In this document: in pieces, positions 1 to 8,830 of the stretch | How positions within the stretch are numbered: position 1 is the stretch's first letter | Layout: every line of letters starts with the position of its first letter | DNA from: CAZHDI01 sp964531285 | Lineage (GTDB): Bacteria > Pseudomonadota > Alphaproteobacteria > JAJFIK01 | Assembly: GCA_964531285.1 (NCBI GenBank) | Contig: CAZHDI010000004.1 | Span: 17,979 to 81,978, forward strand | Reading direction: 5' to 3' | DNA: 64,000 nucleotides | Notes under the pieces: model-generated | What the model saw: the letters and a program-made list of their open reading frames with translations, nothing else | The model's database searches: none | What the model was told of the DNA's origin: nothing | Translations under genes and position numbers: made by a program

Positions 1-104
1 CGACAAGCTGATCTGCGGGACCGGTGCATCGCGCATCGGGTCGGCACCGCTGTCGCCTGCGATGGGAGGTTTCGGCTCAACCTTTTTCAGTTCTGAGGCC
101 AGAC

Positions 105-1997
105 ATGTTCCGCTTCCCGAAGGAAGAGGACACGCAGCCCGCATGGGTGCGCGTCTATGAACGTTTCATTCCAGCCGAGCCCAGAATCGAAGGCGCGTCC
201 GCCGACGATCCCGAAGTCCTCGATGACGTGAAGGATTTGGACCGCCTGCCCACCTCACCCTTTGCGTTTGCCCGCTTCGTCGTGGCGACGCACTTTCCCG
301 TGCGCATCGTTGCGCTGTATCTGACCATCATCACGGCGGTCGTGCTCGACAGCCTGACGCCTTATGTCCTGAACCGCCTGATCGATGCACTCACGGTCGA
401 GACCATCGATCCCGATACCGTGATGATGTGGCTGTTCGCGCTGGCCGGCACCTGGATCGGTGTCGAGATCGGCCTGCGCCTCTTTGACATCCAGGACGTC
501 TATGTCGGCCCGCGCCTGCGCGCACTGACCCAGAAATATCTGTTCCGCTACACGCTGGGTCATTCGCCGCAGTATTTTCAGGACAACTTTGCCGGACGGC
601 TGACTCAGAAAATCCGGTCGGCGGGCGATTCTCTCACCTCGCTCAAGACGCTTATGGTCCGTGATCTAACCATGGTGCTGACGGTACTGGTGATGGGGTT
701 CATCCTGCTCGGCATGGAAAGCTATCTGTTCATGGTGATTCTGGGCGTGTGGGCGGTGATCTATATGGGGGTGAGCACCTATCTCGCCCGCCACTGCGCC
801 ATCCTGTCCTATCAGATGTCGGACCGCTGGTCGTCGGTGACCGGCAAGCTGGTGGACTCCATCTCGAACGCCGACGCTGTGCGCTCCTTTGCCAAGGGCG
901 AGCATGAACGCCGCTATGTGAGCCGGTATCTGTTCCGGGGCATGACGGCGACCATGCGCATGCGCTGGTTCGTCACGGTCATGCGCGCGTTTCAGGGCAT
1001 GGCCATGTGGGCGCTCAAGCTGGTCATGATCGGCGTTGCGTTGTGGCTGACCGTCCGGGGACAGATGACCATCGGCGGGTTCTCCATGGTGTTTTTGCTG
1101 GTCACGATGATCGCCAGCAATCTTCGGGCCCTGTCCTTCCAGGTTCTCGATTTTTTCGAGCATCTGGGCAATCTGTCGGAGTCGCTGGAACTCGTCGGCA
1201 CGCCCCACGACATCACCGACAAGCCCGGGGCGCCCGCCCTTCACATCGAGAAGGCGGCGATCCGGTTCGAGGATGTCCATTTCGCCCATGCCGACGGCAC
1301 GCCGGTGTTCGAGAGCCTGTCGCTCGACATTGCGCCGGGCGAGAAGGTCGGCCTTGTCGGGCGGTCGGGCGCGGGCAAGTCCACCCTGGTCAAACTTCTG
1401 CGCCGCCATTACGAACCCCAGAAAGGGCGCATTCTGATCGACGGGCAGGAGGTGCGCGACGTAACCTGGGATTCGGTCAATGAGGCGATTGCGGAAGTGC
1501 CCCAGGTCCCGGCCATCTTCCACCGGACGGTACGGGACAATATCCGCTATGCCTATCCGATGGCGGATAATGACGAGGTGCTGACGGCCGCGCGCCATGC
1601 CCATGCCGACGGCTTCATTGCCCGCCGGCATCTGGGCTTTGAGACCATTGTGGGCGAACAGGGGATCAAGCTGTCCGGGGGCGAGCGCCAGCGCGTGGCC
1701 ATCGCCCGGGCCTTCGTCAAGAACGCACCGATCCTGGTTTTGGACGAGGCCACATCGGCCCTCGATTCGGAGGCGGAGCACCTGATCCAGCAGGCGCTTT
1801 TCGATCTGATGAAGGGCCGGACCGTGATCGCCATCGCGCACCGTCTGTCCACCCTGACCGGGATGGACCGGATCATCGTGCTCGATCACGGGCGGATCAT
1901 CGAGGAAGGCACCCATGAGGCCCTGACCAAAGCCGGCGGAACCTATGCGGATCTGTGGCGCCGGCAGGCCGGCGGCTTCGTGCTTGATGTTGCGTAA
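105..1997 (+). CDS. ABC exporter, fused membrane and ATPase domains
   Basis: This is a half-transporter of about 630 residues that would dimerise in the inner membrane and export a substrate using ATP. Residues ~60-360 hold the hydrophobic type-1 exporter membrane domain. The ATPase domain follows with Walker A GRSGAGKST (~419), signature LSGGERQR (~524), Walker B ILVLDEATSALD (~543) and the switch His in AIAHRLS (~577). The frame is open from position 24, but the ATG at 105 follows a GAGG ribosome site and gives the usual length, so I chose it. The N-terminus carries a charged extension of about 55 residues before the membrane part. There is no C39 peptidase domain. The substrate cannot be read from sequence; a lipid or drug exporter is as likely as a protein exporter. 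Confidence 0.9.
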   Translation: MFRFPKEEDTQPAWVRVYERFIPAEPRIEGASADDPEVLDDVKDLDRLPTSPFAFARFVVATHFPVRIVALYLTIITAVVLDSLTPYVLNRLIDALTVETIDPDTVMMWLFALAGTWIGVEIGLRLFDIQDVYVGPRLRALTQKYLFRYTLGHSPQYFQDNFAGRLTQKIRSAGDSLTSLKTLMVRDLTMVLTVLVMGFILLGMESYLFMVILGVWAVIYMGVSTYLARHCAILSYQMSDRWSSVTGKLVDSISNADAVRSFAKGEHERRYVSRYLFRGMTATMRMRWFVTVMRAFQGMAMWALKLVMIGVALWLTVRGQMTIGGFSMVFLLVTMIASNLRALSFQVLDFFEHLGNLSESLELVGTPHDITDKPGAPALHIEKAAIRFEDVHFAHADGTPVFESLSLDIAPGEKVGLVGRSGAGKSTLVKLLRRHYEPQKGRILIDGQEVRDVTWDSVNEAIAEVPQVPAIFHRTVRDNIRYAYPMADNDEVLTAARHAHADGFIARRHLGFETIVGEQGIKLSGGERQRVAIARAFVKNAPILVLDEATSALDSEAEHLIQQALFDLMKGRTVIAIAHRLSTLTGMDRIIVLDHGRIIEEGTHEALTKAGGTYADLWRRQAGGFVLDVA

Positions 1998-2054
1998 GAC
2001 ACCGGATCGGGAGCGGCCGGACGGCGGCTCCCAATCTTCCGCAGACGGATGGCC

Positions 2055-2795
2055 TTACCGGCACCCGGCGCCGAAACGGTGCAGATCGGTGCCGTGGCGT
2101 TTGAGCCAGGCGGTCGGTGTGCCGGGATCGCCGATGAGATCGCGCACGAGCGCCCAGAAGGCCGGGCTGTGATCGTGGTGCACTAGATGGGCGACCTCAT
2201 GGGCGGCCACATAATCCAAAACGAAGGGCGGCGCGAGGATCAGACGCCAGGAGAACGACAACGCGCCGCTGGCCGAACACGAGCCCCACCGGCTGCGCGT
2301 GTCGCGCAGGGTCACACGGGTGGGCCGCACATCGAGGCGTCCGGCATGGTCGGCGACCGACCGCGTGAGGTCGTCCCGAGCCATGCGGCGCAACCAGTCC
2401 CGCACCCGGCGCGGCACATGCTCGGCCTGCCCCGAGACGCGGATTGCCGCGGCCGCATCATCCAGCCAGACGCCCCGGCGGGCGGCGGGATCGGCAATGA
2501 TCGCATGATCCTCACCCCGAAACGGCACGGTGTCGCCCGGCAGCAAGGCCACGGCGGGCGTCAGATCGCGGCGGCGGCCCGCGATCCAGTGCGCCTGACG
2601 CCGGGCAAAGGCCAGGGCGTCTTTGAGCGACTCGCGATGGGGGATGACCAGCACCACATCGCCCGTTACCGGATCGACCTTGAGGATCAGGCGGCGCGCA
2701 CGCGCATTGATCCGCACCAGGACCGGTACGCGCTCCCCGCCGATGTCCAGATGGCTCGGCGCTGATTTCAGCAAGGCGGCAGGCGGCATCGGCAT
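2055..2795 (-). CDS. YgjP-type (DUF45) zinc metallopeptidase
   Basis: The 246-residue protein has the YgjP/DUF45 metallopeptidase layout. An N-terminal beta-rich part contains INARARRLILKVDP and a RDTRSRWGSC stretch that is very characteristic of the family. The zinc motif HEVAH lies at residues 199-203, followed by HHDHSPAFW. The ATG at 2795 is preceded by a strong GGAGG; the longer open frame upstream has no such support. It lies 44 bp downstream of the PHA depolymerase gene on the same strand, so they may be co-transcribed. The cellular substrate of this family is not known to me. Confidence 0.88.
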   Translation of the reverse strand: MPMPPAALLKSAPSHLDIGGERVPVLVRINARARRLILKVDPVTGDVVLVIPHRESLKDALAFARRQAHWIAGRRRDLTPAVALLPGDTVPFRGEDHAIIADPAARRGVWLDDAAAAIRVSGQAEHVPRRVRDWLRRMARDDLTRSVADHAGRLDVRPTRVTLRDTRSRWGSCSASGALSFSWRLILAPPFVLDYVAAHEVAHLVHHDHSPAFWALVRDLIGDPGTPTAWLKRHGTDLHRFGAGCR

Positions 2796-2839
2796 GATCC
2801 TCCTGCCCGGTAGCTTAGTCTGATTTGGCGATGCGCGCT

Positions 2840-4135
2840 CTATTCCGCCGCGGCTTTGCGCGGCGTGCGCGCCGGTTTCGTGACCGGCATGGCATGGGCG
2901 CGGATAAAATCGCGTACTCGCGGCTGGATTTCCTTGCGCCAGCGGGAGCCATTGAACACCCCATAATGGCCAACGTCGGGCTGAACATAGTCCTGGCGCT
3001 TGGCTATCGGGATGCCTGAGCACAAATCATGGGCCGCCTGGGTCTGGCCGATCCCGGAAATATCGTCCTTCTCGCCCTCGACCGTCATCAAGGCGGTGGT
3101 TTTGATCGCCTGGGGACGGATAGGCCGCCCGCGATGGGTCATTTTCCCGCGCGCCAGCAGATGGCGCTGAAACACCTGATCGATCGTATCGAGATAAAAC
3201 TCCGCCGTCAGATCCATGACCGACAGATATTCGTCATAGAATTCCCGGTGCTTCTGCACCGAGTCGCCGTCGTTCTTGACGAGGTTTTCGAAATAGCTCT
3301 GATGCGCGTCGATATGACGGTCCCGGTTCATCGACATGAAGCTGCCAAGTTGCACGAAACCCGGATAGACCTTGCGTCCGAAGCCGGCATTCGGCCAGGG
3401 CACGGTGTAGACCATATTGGTCTTGAACCAGTCGAAGGCGCGTTCCTGTGCCAACAGATTGGGCTCGGTCGGGCTGCACCGCGTGTCGATGGGCGAGCCC
3501 ATGACCACCATGGCCGCCGGCGTCGCCGGGTGGTCGTCTTCGGCCATCAACGCGGTTGCGGCCAGGACGGCCGGACCCGGTTGGCAGACACCCATCACAG
3601 TGAGATTGGGGCCGAGCGCGGCGATCATATCCATCAGATAGTCAATGTAATCATTGAGATCGAAGCGCCCATGGGTCACCGGCACATGGCGCGCGTCCCG
3701 CCAATCGGTGATGTAAACATCATGCTCCGGCAGCATGGCCTCGACCGTACCGCGCAGAAGGGTGGCGTAATGCCCCGACAGCGGCGCGACGATCAACACC
3801 GCCGGATCGGCGTCGTGATTGCCGCCGCGCGCGGCGCTAAGCGCGTTTGCATCGCGCTCGAAATGCTTCAGCTGGCAGAAGGTCTTGCGCCAGACGATCC
3901 GTTCGCGTACCGGCACGGCCATCCCGTTCACGGTGGTTTCATCGAGCCCGAAACGCGGCTTGCCATACCGGCGGGTGGTGGCTTCGAAGACATCGTTCGC
4001 CGCGGCAATCGTCCGGCCCACGACGGTATAGGCCAAGGGATTGAGCGGCGAGCGGAACACCGCCTGATTGATATCGGCAAGCACGCGCAGCGGTGCGACC
4101 GCCGCGTGATTGAACTCATAGACCTTGTACAGCAT
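2840..4135 (-). CDS. phaZ: Intracellular polyhydroxyalkanoate depolymerase
   Basis: This 431-residue protein matches the intracellular PhaZ family that mobilises stored polyhydroxybutyrate granules in the cytoplasm. The start MLYKVYEF is typical. The catalytic Cys sits in GVCQPG at residue 184, the same place as the Cys nucleophile of the Cupriavidus PhaZ1 family, instead of the Ser of ordinary lipases. An Asp in EGEKDDISG and a His in DVGHYGVFNGSRW complete the likely triad. The start at 4135 was chosen because the upstream extension is low-complexity and unlike the family. It implies that the organism stores PHA. The thiolase at 45677-46858 could feed the same pool, but no phaB or phaC is present here. 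Confidence 0.93.
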   Translation of the reverse strand: MLYKVYEFNHAAVAPLRVLADINQAVFRSPLNPLAYTVVGRTIAAANDVFEATTRRYGKPRFGLDETTVNGMAVPVRERIVWRKTFCQLKHFERDANALSAARGGNHDADPAVLIVAPLSGHYATLLRGTVEAMLPEHDVYITDWRDARHVPVTHGRFDLNDYIDYLMDMIAALGPNLTVMGVCQPGPAVLAATALMAEDDHPATPAAMVVMGSPIDTRCSPTEPNLLAQERAFDWFKTNMVYTVPWPNAGFGRKVYPGFVQLGSFMSMNRDRHIDAHQSYFENLVKNDGDSVQKHREFYDEYLSVMDLTAEFYLDTIDQVFQRHLLARGKMTHRGRPIRPQAIKTTALMTVEGEKDDISGIGQTQAAHDLCSGIPIAKRQDYVQPDVGHYGVFNGSRWRKEIQPRVRDFIRAHAMPVTKPARTPRKAAAE

Positions 4136-4375
4136 GGACCACCCTTCCGCTCCCGGACCGTTTCGGTCTTTCAGGATCTTTGACATGCGCGCCGCGCGCC
4201 GCCGGGGTATCGCCCCCAGGCACCTCCCCTTGCCGCGCAGTATACCGCACTGCAACAGCGATGAGGAGCGCCGGGTTCCCGGTGCAGGATGCACGCCGCC
4301 CCGCGCCGGTGGCGGCTGGGTCAGGCCGGGACTCACCGAGAGGGGTGAATGATCCCCTGGGTCGCCAGCCGGGCG

Positions 4376-5014
4376 TTACAGCTTGGCGCGGATGGTGTCG
4401 GCGATGGTCTGGGGCGTCGAAGCATGGGTGAAATGCGCCGCGTAGTTTCCGTCGGGATCCATGAGATACACGATATCCGTGTGATCCACGAGGTATTCGC
4501 TCGAACCTTCAGGGTGGGTCTTGTAATAGGTGACGTAATAGGAATCCGCGACCGCCGCGATCGCCTCCGGTGTGCCGGTCAATCCCACCAGGCGCGGCGA
4601 GAAATGACCCACATAGGCGTTCATCGCCTCGACCGTGTCGCGCTCGGGATCGACCGTGATGAACAGCGGCTGGACCTGGTCGGCTTCGGCCTCTGTCAGC
4701 TGGTCCATCGCCTGACTCAGCGCCAGGAGCCGGGTCGGGCAGACATCGGGGCAATAGGTGAAGCCGAAATAGATCAGCAGATGCTTGCCCGCGAAATCCG
4801 CATCCGTGACCGCACGGCCCGTGTGGTCGGTCAGCGCAAACGGCCCGCCGATCTCCACCTGACCGGCCTCGGTCGCGCTTTGCCCGCCGGGCGGCAACAG
4901 CCAAAGCGTGCCGAACGCCGCGCCGGCCACCAGGGCGACGGCCCCGCCCAGCGCGAGGAGGGCGGTCGCCATGGATTTGGGCTGTTCTGGCTGTTTCGGC
5001 ATCGGCGCGACCAT
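4376..5014 (-). CDS. senC: SCO1/SenC copper chaperone
   Basis: This is a membrane-anchored thioredoxin-fold protein that delivers copper to cytochrome c oxidase. One N-terminal membrane segment (~residues 15-41) is followed by the copper site CPDVC (Cys88 and Cys92) and the distal ligand His178 in LVDHTD. About 212 residues is a normal length. The start is uncertain among ATGs at 5044, 5014, 5002 and 4972; none has a strong ribosome site, and 5014 leaves a short cytoplasmic tail. In Rhodobacter senC lies with regB and regA. Here it is about 0.9 kb from regB, divergently oriented, with an ankyrin gene between. Confidence 0.9.
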   Translation of the reverse strand: MVAPMPKQPEQPKSMATALLALGGAVALVAGAAFGTLWLLPPGGQSATEAGQVEIGGPFALTDHTGRAVTDADFAGKHLLIYFGFTYCPDVCPTRLLALSQAMDQLTEAEADQVQPLFITVDPERDTVEAMNAYVGHFSPRLVGLTGTPEAIAAVADSYYVTYYKTHPEGSSEYLVDHTDIVYLMDPDGNYAAHFTHASTPQTIADTIRAKL

Positions 5015-5168
5015 CCGCTTTGAGATCTCGACGTGGCACAGCATGTGCGTGATGCTATGGTTATGGGGCGGCGGTGCTTGGCCTGCAAGGGATTGCGGGT
5101 GCGTCTTGCCGCCATAGCAGCGCTTATCTCGGCGCTCGCATCAGCGTTTTGAGTGGAGACCTGCCGCC

Positions 5169-5783
5169 ATGCCGTTGATCCCGTTCCGCACAGCCGCGCG
5201 CCTGAGCCGCCAGAGCTTTTTGGGATGTCTCGGGGCATTCGCTCTCACGGCCCTGATGGGCACGCCCGCCGCCCAAGCCAGCGTGTTCGACAGCCTGAGC
5301 CCGGATAACGAGATGGTTCTGGCCATCGAAAAGCGCAATCGCGAAGATTTCATGCTCGCGCTGGTCAACGACATCCGGCCGACGACACGCGACGCGCTCG
5401 GCGTTCCGGCCATCATCATTGCCGTTGAAAGCAAAGACGCCTTCTTCGTCGAGCAGCTTCTGGCTCATGGCGCCCGGCCCGACGATCAACCGCGCGACGA
5501 CGAACGCACCGCCCTGAGCCGGGCCGCGGAACTGGGCGAGACCGCCATGGTCCGCGCGCTTCTGGAGCATGGCGCGGACCCGGATCGTCCCGGCGTGCGC
5601 AACGAGGCCCCGCTGATCAAGGCCGCCCATGCCGGGCATGTGGATGTGGTGCGCATTCTGCTCGAAAACGGCGCGGACTATTCCATCACCGAGATGACCG
5701 GACGCACGCCGCTCGAGGTTGCCGAACGCAGCGGCCATACGCAGATCGCCGCCATTTTGCGTGAGGCCGGCGCGCAATACTGA
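5169..5783 (+). CDS. Exported ankyrin-repeat protein
   Basis: This 204-residue protein begins with a classical signal peptide ending in AAQA around residue 37. About four to five ankyrin repeats follow; the clearest are FFVEQLLAHGARPDD, AMVRALLEHGADPDR and DVVRILLENGADYSI. A GGAG ribosome site lies about 11 nt upstream of the ATG. Ankyrin repeats bind other proteins, so it is likely a periplasmic interaction module. It sits between senC and regB, which makes a link to cytochrome oxidase assembly or redox signalling possible, but no partner is visible from the sequence. Confidence 0.88.
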   Translation: MPLIPFRTAARLSRQSFLGCLGAFALTALMGTPAAQASVFDSLSPDNEMVLAIEKRNREDFMLALVNDIRPTTRDALGVPAIIIAVESKDAFFVEQLLAHGARPDDQPRDDERTALSRAAELGETAMVRALLEHGADPDRPGVRNEAPLIKAAHAGHVDVVRILLENGADYSITEMTGRTPLEVAERSGHTQIAAILREAGAQY

Positions 5784-5940
5784 TTCTTCGCTTGTTTCTG
5801 GCGCCATCGGCCGGCGCTCTCGGCTGGATGGGCCGCGCGTCTGGACAGCCCGCCCGGACACTCCAAATTTATGTTGGACCTTTAGGGAGAGCGGCGCGGG
5901 CTGCCCTCCGGCCCGTCCTCTATCCTGAAACGGCCCCGGC

Positions 5941-7374
5941 ATGAGCGGATCGACAGTCAAACCGTCCCTGTGGCGCGAAGCCCCATCCTATGTCTGGAAC
6001 GAGCTGCTGACGGCGTTGGCCAGCCCGCCCTCTGGGTCGCCGGTGACCAGCGGGCGCATCCGCTTGCGCACCCTGATCATTTTGCGCTGGCTCGCGGTCC
6101 TGGGTCAGACGGTTACCGTGCTCATCGTCGGCTTCGTTCTGGGTTTTGAACTCCCCATTACCGCCTGTCTTCTGGTCGCCGCCGCCAGCGCGGCCTTCAA
6201 CCTTTATCTCAACATCCGCCACCCGTTCACCAAGCGGCTTTCGGTCGGCGAGGCGACCTTTCATTCCGGGTTCGACATTGTACAACTGGGCATGTTGCTC
6301 GCCTTGACCGGCGGGCTGCAAAACCCGTTCACCCTGCTGCTTCTGGCGCCAGTCACCATTTCGGCCTCGACCCTGCCCTTACGCTCGACCTGCCTTCTGG
6401 GGGGGCTGGCCTTCGCGATCGTCACGGCGCTGGCGTTCTGGCATTGGCCGCTGCCATGGCGCGGTGAGACGCCGCTGCAACTCAACCCGATCTATATCAG
6501 CGGGATCTGGCTCTCGATGACGCTCGGCATCGTGTTCAACTCGACTTATGCGTGGTGGGTCTCCCGCGAGGCCGAACGGATGCAGACCGCGCTCACCGCC
6601 ACTCAGCAGGTCTTGGCGCGCGAACAGCGCTTTGCGGCCCTGGGTGGTCTCGCCGCCGCCGCCGCCCATGAATTGGGCACACCGCTCGCGACCATCGCGC
6701 TGGTGGCCAAGGAGATGAGCCGCGAGATCCGCCAGGACAGCCCGCTTTATGAGGATGTGCGCCTGCTACGCGATCAGTCGGAGCGGTGCCGTGAAATTTT
6801 GTCCCGCCTGTCTCACGAACCCGGCCAGGGCGATGCGCTTTACGCCCAGATGAGCCTGTCGGCCTTACTGGATCTGGTGGCCGCGCCCCATCGGGATCTG
6901 GGCATCGCGATCGATATCGAAACACGGGCCAGCGAGCCTGACGCTGGGGACGAGCCGTATCTGGAACGCCGGCCCGAGATCGTCTACGGCATCGGCAATG
7001 TGGTGGAGAACGCCGTGGATTTCGCGACGGCGCGGGTGCGGCTCTCAGCGTTTTGGTCGCCGACGGATCTGCACCTCACCATTTCCGATGACGGTCCCGG
7101 TTTCGCGCCGGAGGTCATCGAACGGCTCGGAGAGCCCTATGTGACCACACGTCGCCCCCTGCCCGATCTCCTCGGCGATCCCACTGCCGATGCCCATGAC
7201 ATCGAAGGCCAGCACGGCATGGGGCTGGGATTCTTCATCGCCAAGACCCTCTTGGAACAGACCGGCGCGCAAATCTCGATTGCCAATGCGCCGGGCGGCA
7301 CAACCCCCGGCGCGCGCGGCGGGGCGGTCGTGTGCATTCAATGGCCGATCGAGCGGATCCGGACGAGCCATTAA
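5941..7374 (+). CDS. regB: Redox sensor histidine kinase RegB/PrrB
   Basis: This 477-residue membrane kinase reads the redox state of the respiratory chain and phosphorylates RegA. About six membrane segments fill residues 43-205. They include the family's quinone-binding motif GGLQNPF (124-130). The phosphorylated His is H243 in AAAHELGTPLATI. The redox-sensitive cysteine of the family is visible as C283 in SERCREILSRL. A C-terminal ATPase domain has the N box VVENAVDFA and the G boxes DDGPGF and GMGLGFF. The ribosome site is weak. It lies 59 bp upstream of regA on the same strand, so both are probably made from one transcript. Confidence 0.95.
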   Translation: MSGSTVKPSLWREAPSYVWNELLTALASPPSGSPVTSGRIRLRTLIILRWLAVLGQTVTVLIVGFVLGFELPITACLLVAAASAAFNLYLNIRHPFTKRLSVGEATFHSGFDIVQLGMLLALTGGLQNPFTLLLLAPVTISASTLPLRSTCLLGGLAFAIVTALAFWHWPLPWRGETPLQLNPIYISGIWLSMTLGIVFNSTYAWWVSREAERMQTALTATQQVLAREQRFAALGGLAAAAAHELGTPLATIALVAKEMSREIRQDSPLYEDVRLLRDQSERCREILSRLSHEPGQGDALYAQMSLSALLDLVAAPHRDLGIAIDIETRASEPDAGDEPYLERRPEIVYGIGNVVENAVDFATARVRLSAFWSPTDLHLTISDDGPGFAPEVIERLGEPYVTTRRPLPDLLGDPTADAHDIEGQHGMGLGFFIAKTLLEQTGAQISIANAPGGTTPGARGGAVVCIQWPIERIRTSH

Positions 7375-7433
7375 ACCGTCCCGCCCTATATCTGATGGCA
7401 GAGACAGTCGTTAGTAGGAAGGATACCACCGTC

Positions 7434-8018
7434 ATGGAACTGCATGCCCATCAGCCCGAGTCTGGCGGCGCGCCGGCCCCCGGCGCGGTGACCAGTGACC
7501 GGACGCTCCTGATCGTCGATGACGATGCCCCGTTCCGCACCCGGCTGGCCCGGGCCATGGAACGCCGCAATTTCGAGGTCTTGGCCGCCGAAAGCATGGC
7601 CGAAGGCATCGAAATGGCCACCCGCACGCCGCCCGATTTCGCCGTGGTCGATCTGCGTCTCGGCGATGGTAGCGGCCTCGACGTCGTATCGGCGATCCAC
7701 ACATCGAGCCCCAAGGCCCGTGTCGTGATGCTGACCGGTTACGGCAACATCCCCACGGCCGTGGCCGCCGTGAAGCTGGGTGCCATCGACTATCTGTCGA
7801 AACCGGCCGATGCCGACGATGTGGAGCGCGCGCTCCTGGCCGAGCATGGCCAGCCGCCCGAGCCCCCGGAAAATCCGATGTCGGCCGACCGGGTGCGCTG
7901 GGAGCATATTCAGCGTGTCTATGAGCTGTGCGGCAACAATGTCTCGGAGACCGCCCGCCGGCTGAACATGCACCGGCGGACCTTGCAGCGGATTCTGGCC
8001 AAGCGCGCCCCGCGCTGA
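7434..8018 (+). CDS. regA: Redox response regulator RegA/PrrA/ActR
   Basis: This 194-residue response regulator is the partner of RegB and a global transcription factor for respiration, carbon and nitrogen genes in alphaproteobacteria. The receiver domain has the acidic pocket VDDD (28-31), phospho-acceptor D73 in VVDLRLGDG and Lys123 in YLSKPAD. The C-terminus carries the Fis-type helix-turn-helix typical of RegA, ending NVSETARRLNMHRRTLQRIL. The ATG at 7434 has an AGGAAGG site about 11 nt upstream; an ATG 39 bp earlier is less well placed. It converges with mmcB with a 9-bp spacer. Confidence 0.95.
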   Translation: MELHAHQPESGGAPAPGAVTSDRTLLIVDDDAPFRTRLARAMERRNFEVLAAESMAEGIEMATRTPPDFAVVDLRLGDGSGLDVVSAIHTSSPKARVVMLTGYGNIPTAVAAVKLGAIDYLSKPADADDVERALLAEHGQPPEPPENPMSADRVRWEHIQRVYELCGNNVSETARRLNMHRRTLQRILAKRAPR

Positions 8019-8027
8019 CCAGCCGGG

Positions 8028-8531
8028 TTACGGCACTAGGATCAGCATATCGGGATCGGTGAGGCGGGCCATGCGGTCCGCCGCCATCCGCCCATAGCGC
8101 AGGGTCATCGCCTTGCGGCGGCTGGCATGGAGCTTGGTGACCGGCGCGTCCCGCACGACCGCGCCGCCGAACCGGTCGGCAACGATCAACCCGGTCTCAT
8201 CCGGCAGGATCTCCGCCGGGAACCGCTCGGTGACGGCAAAGAAAAACCGGTCGCAAAAGCCCAGATAATCCGTCCACTTTGCATCGGTCCGGAAATCCTC
8301 GACCGAGGATTTCACCTCCGCCATGACGATCTCGCCGTTCGGCCCGAGCCCGACAACATCGGCCCGCCGCCCATTAACGAGCGCCATCTCGCACAGGGGC
8401 GCAAATCCCATCGACACAAACAACCGGCAGACGCCGCGCGTTACCGCTTCGGTCTCGGCCGGACGAAAGCCCGCGCCCAAGGGCGGGACGGCGTCCTGTT
8501 CTGGGGTATCGGCGGGACCCATCATGGGCAT
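8028..8531 (-). CDS. mmcB: MmcB-type DNA repair protein
   Basis: This 167-residue protein resembles MmcB, a small nuclease-like protein of Caulobacter and relatives that protects against DNA crosslinks and is under SOS control. A PD-(D/E)XK-like core is visible: GRRADVVGLGPNG, then MAEVKSSVEDFRTD with the E-x-K pair, then DYLGFCDRFFFAVTERFP. The C-terminal KLHASRRKAMTLRYGRMAADR is also a family trait. Upstream, at 8552-8566, is a near match to the alphaproteobacterial LexA box, consistent with damage induction. Confidence 0.85.
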   Translation of the reverse strand: MPMMGPADTPEQDAVPPLGAGFRPAETEAVTRGVCRLFVSMGFAPLCEMALVNGRRADVVGLGPNGEIVMAEVKSSVEDFRTDAKWTDYLGFCDRFFFAVTERFPAEILPDETGLIVADRFGGAVVRDAPVTKLHASRRKAMTLRYGRMAADRMARLTDPDMLILVP

Positions 8532-8551
8532 CAGTTTACACCGCCGGGTAA

Positions 8552-8566
8552 GAACAAAACAAGATC
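8552..8566 (-). promoter_or_regulatory. Possible LexA (SOS) box upstream of mmcB
   Basis: Read on the minus strand the site is GATC-N7-GTTC, which matches 7 of 8 fixed bases of the alphaproteobacterial LexA box GTTC-N7-GTTC. It lies about 20-35 bp upstream of the mmcB start, where a repressor would block transcription. A match this short can arise by chance; the support is its place before a gene known to be SOS-regulated in Caulobacter. Confidence 0.4.
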
Positions 8567-8628
8567 ACAGATCCCGCTTGGACCGAAGCGGGACGCCGGC
8601 CCATGGCACGCGCCTTGAAGTTATGGGG

Positions 8629-8778
8629 CTGAGAGCCCTTTTGGAAATAGGGCATCACCGGCCCACACCCCCTCCCGACCACCCGATCAGGGTACCCTTG
8701 TGGGTGGTCGGGAGGGGGAGTGGGCCGGCCAGGCACTTGGAAATGCGCCTTACAGCGCATTTCCAAAAAGCCTCTGAG
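8629..8778. repeat. Dispersed nested inverted repeat, copy A (full)
   Basis: This is a 150-bp palindromic element. Outer arms 8629-8648 and 8759-8778 match at about 17 of 20 positions. Inside, a second long inverted repeat pairs 8658-8684 with 8702-8728 (26 of 27 positions). A third hairpin pairs 8739-8748 with 8755-8764 (GGAAATGCGC/GCGCATTTCC). The same element recurs at 58664-58750 without the middle palindrome, and at 63917-64000 cut by the window end. It encodes no protein. It may be a REP/MITE-like element; I do not recognise the family. Confidence 0.85.
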
Positions 8779-8830
8779 CTTCCCGTGGGGTGGGCGGTGC
8801 CGTGTTGCGTTCAGCACCGCTTTAGGGGGA

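Noticed and set aside
24..104. N-terminal extension of the ABC transporter from the first in-frame start
   Set aside because: No ribosome site, atypical residues; the ATG at 105 with GAGG gives the family's usual N-terminus.
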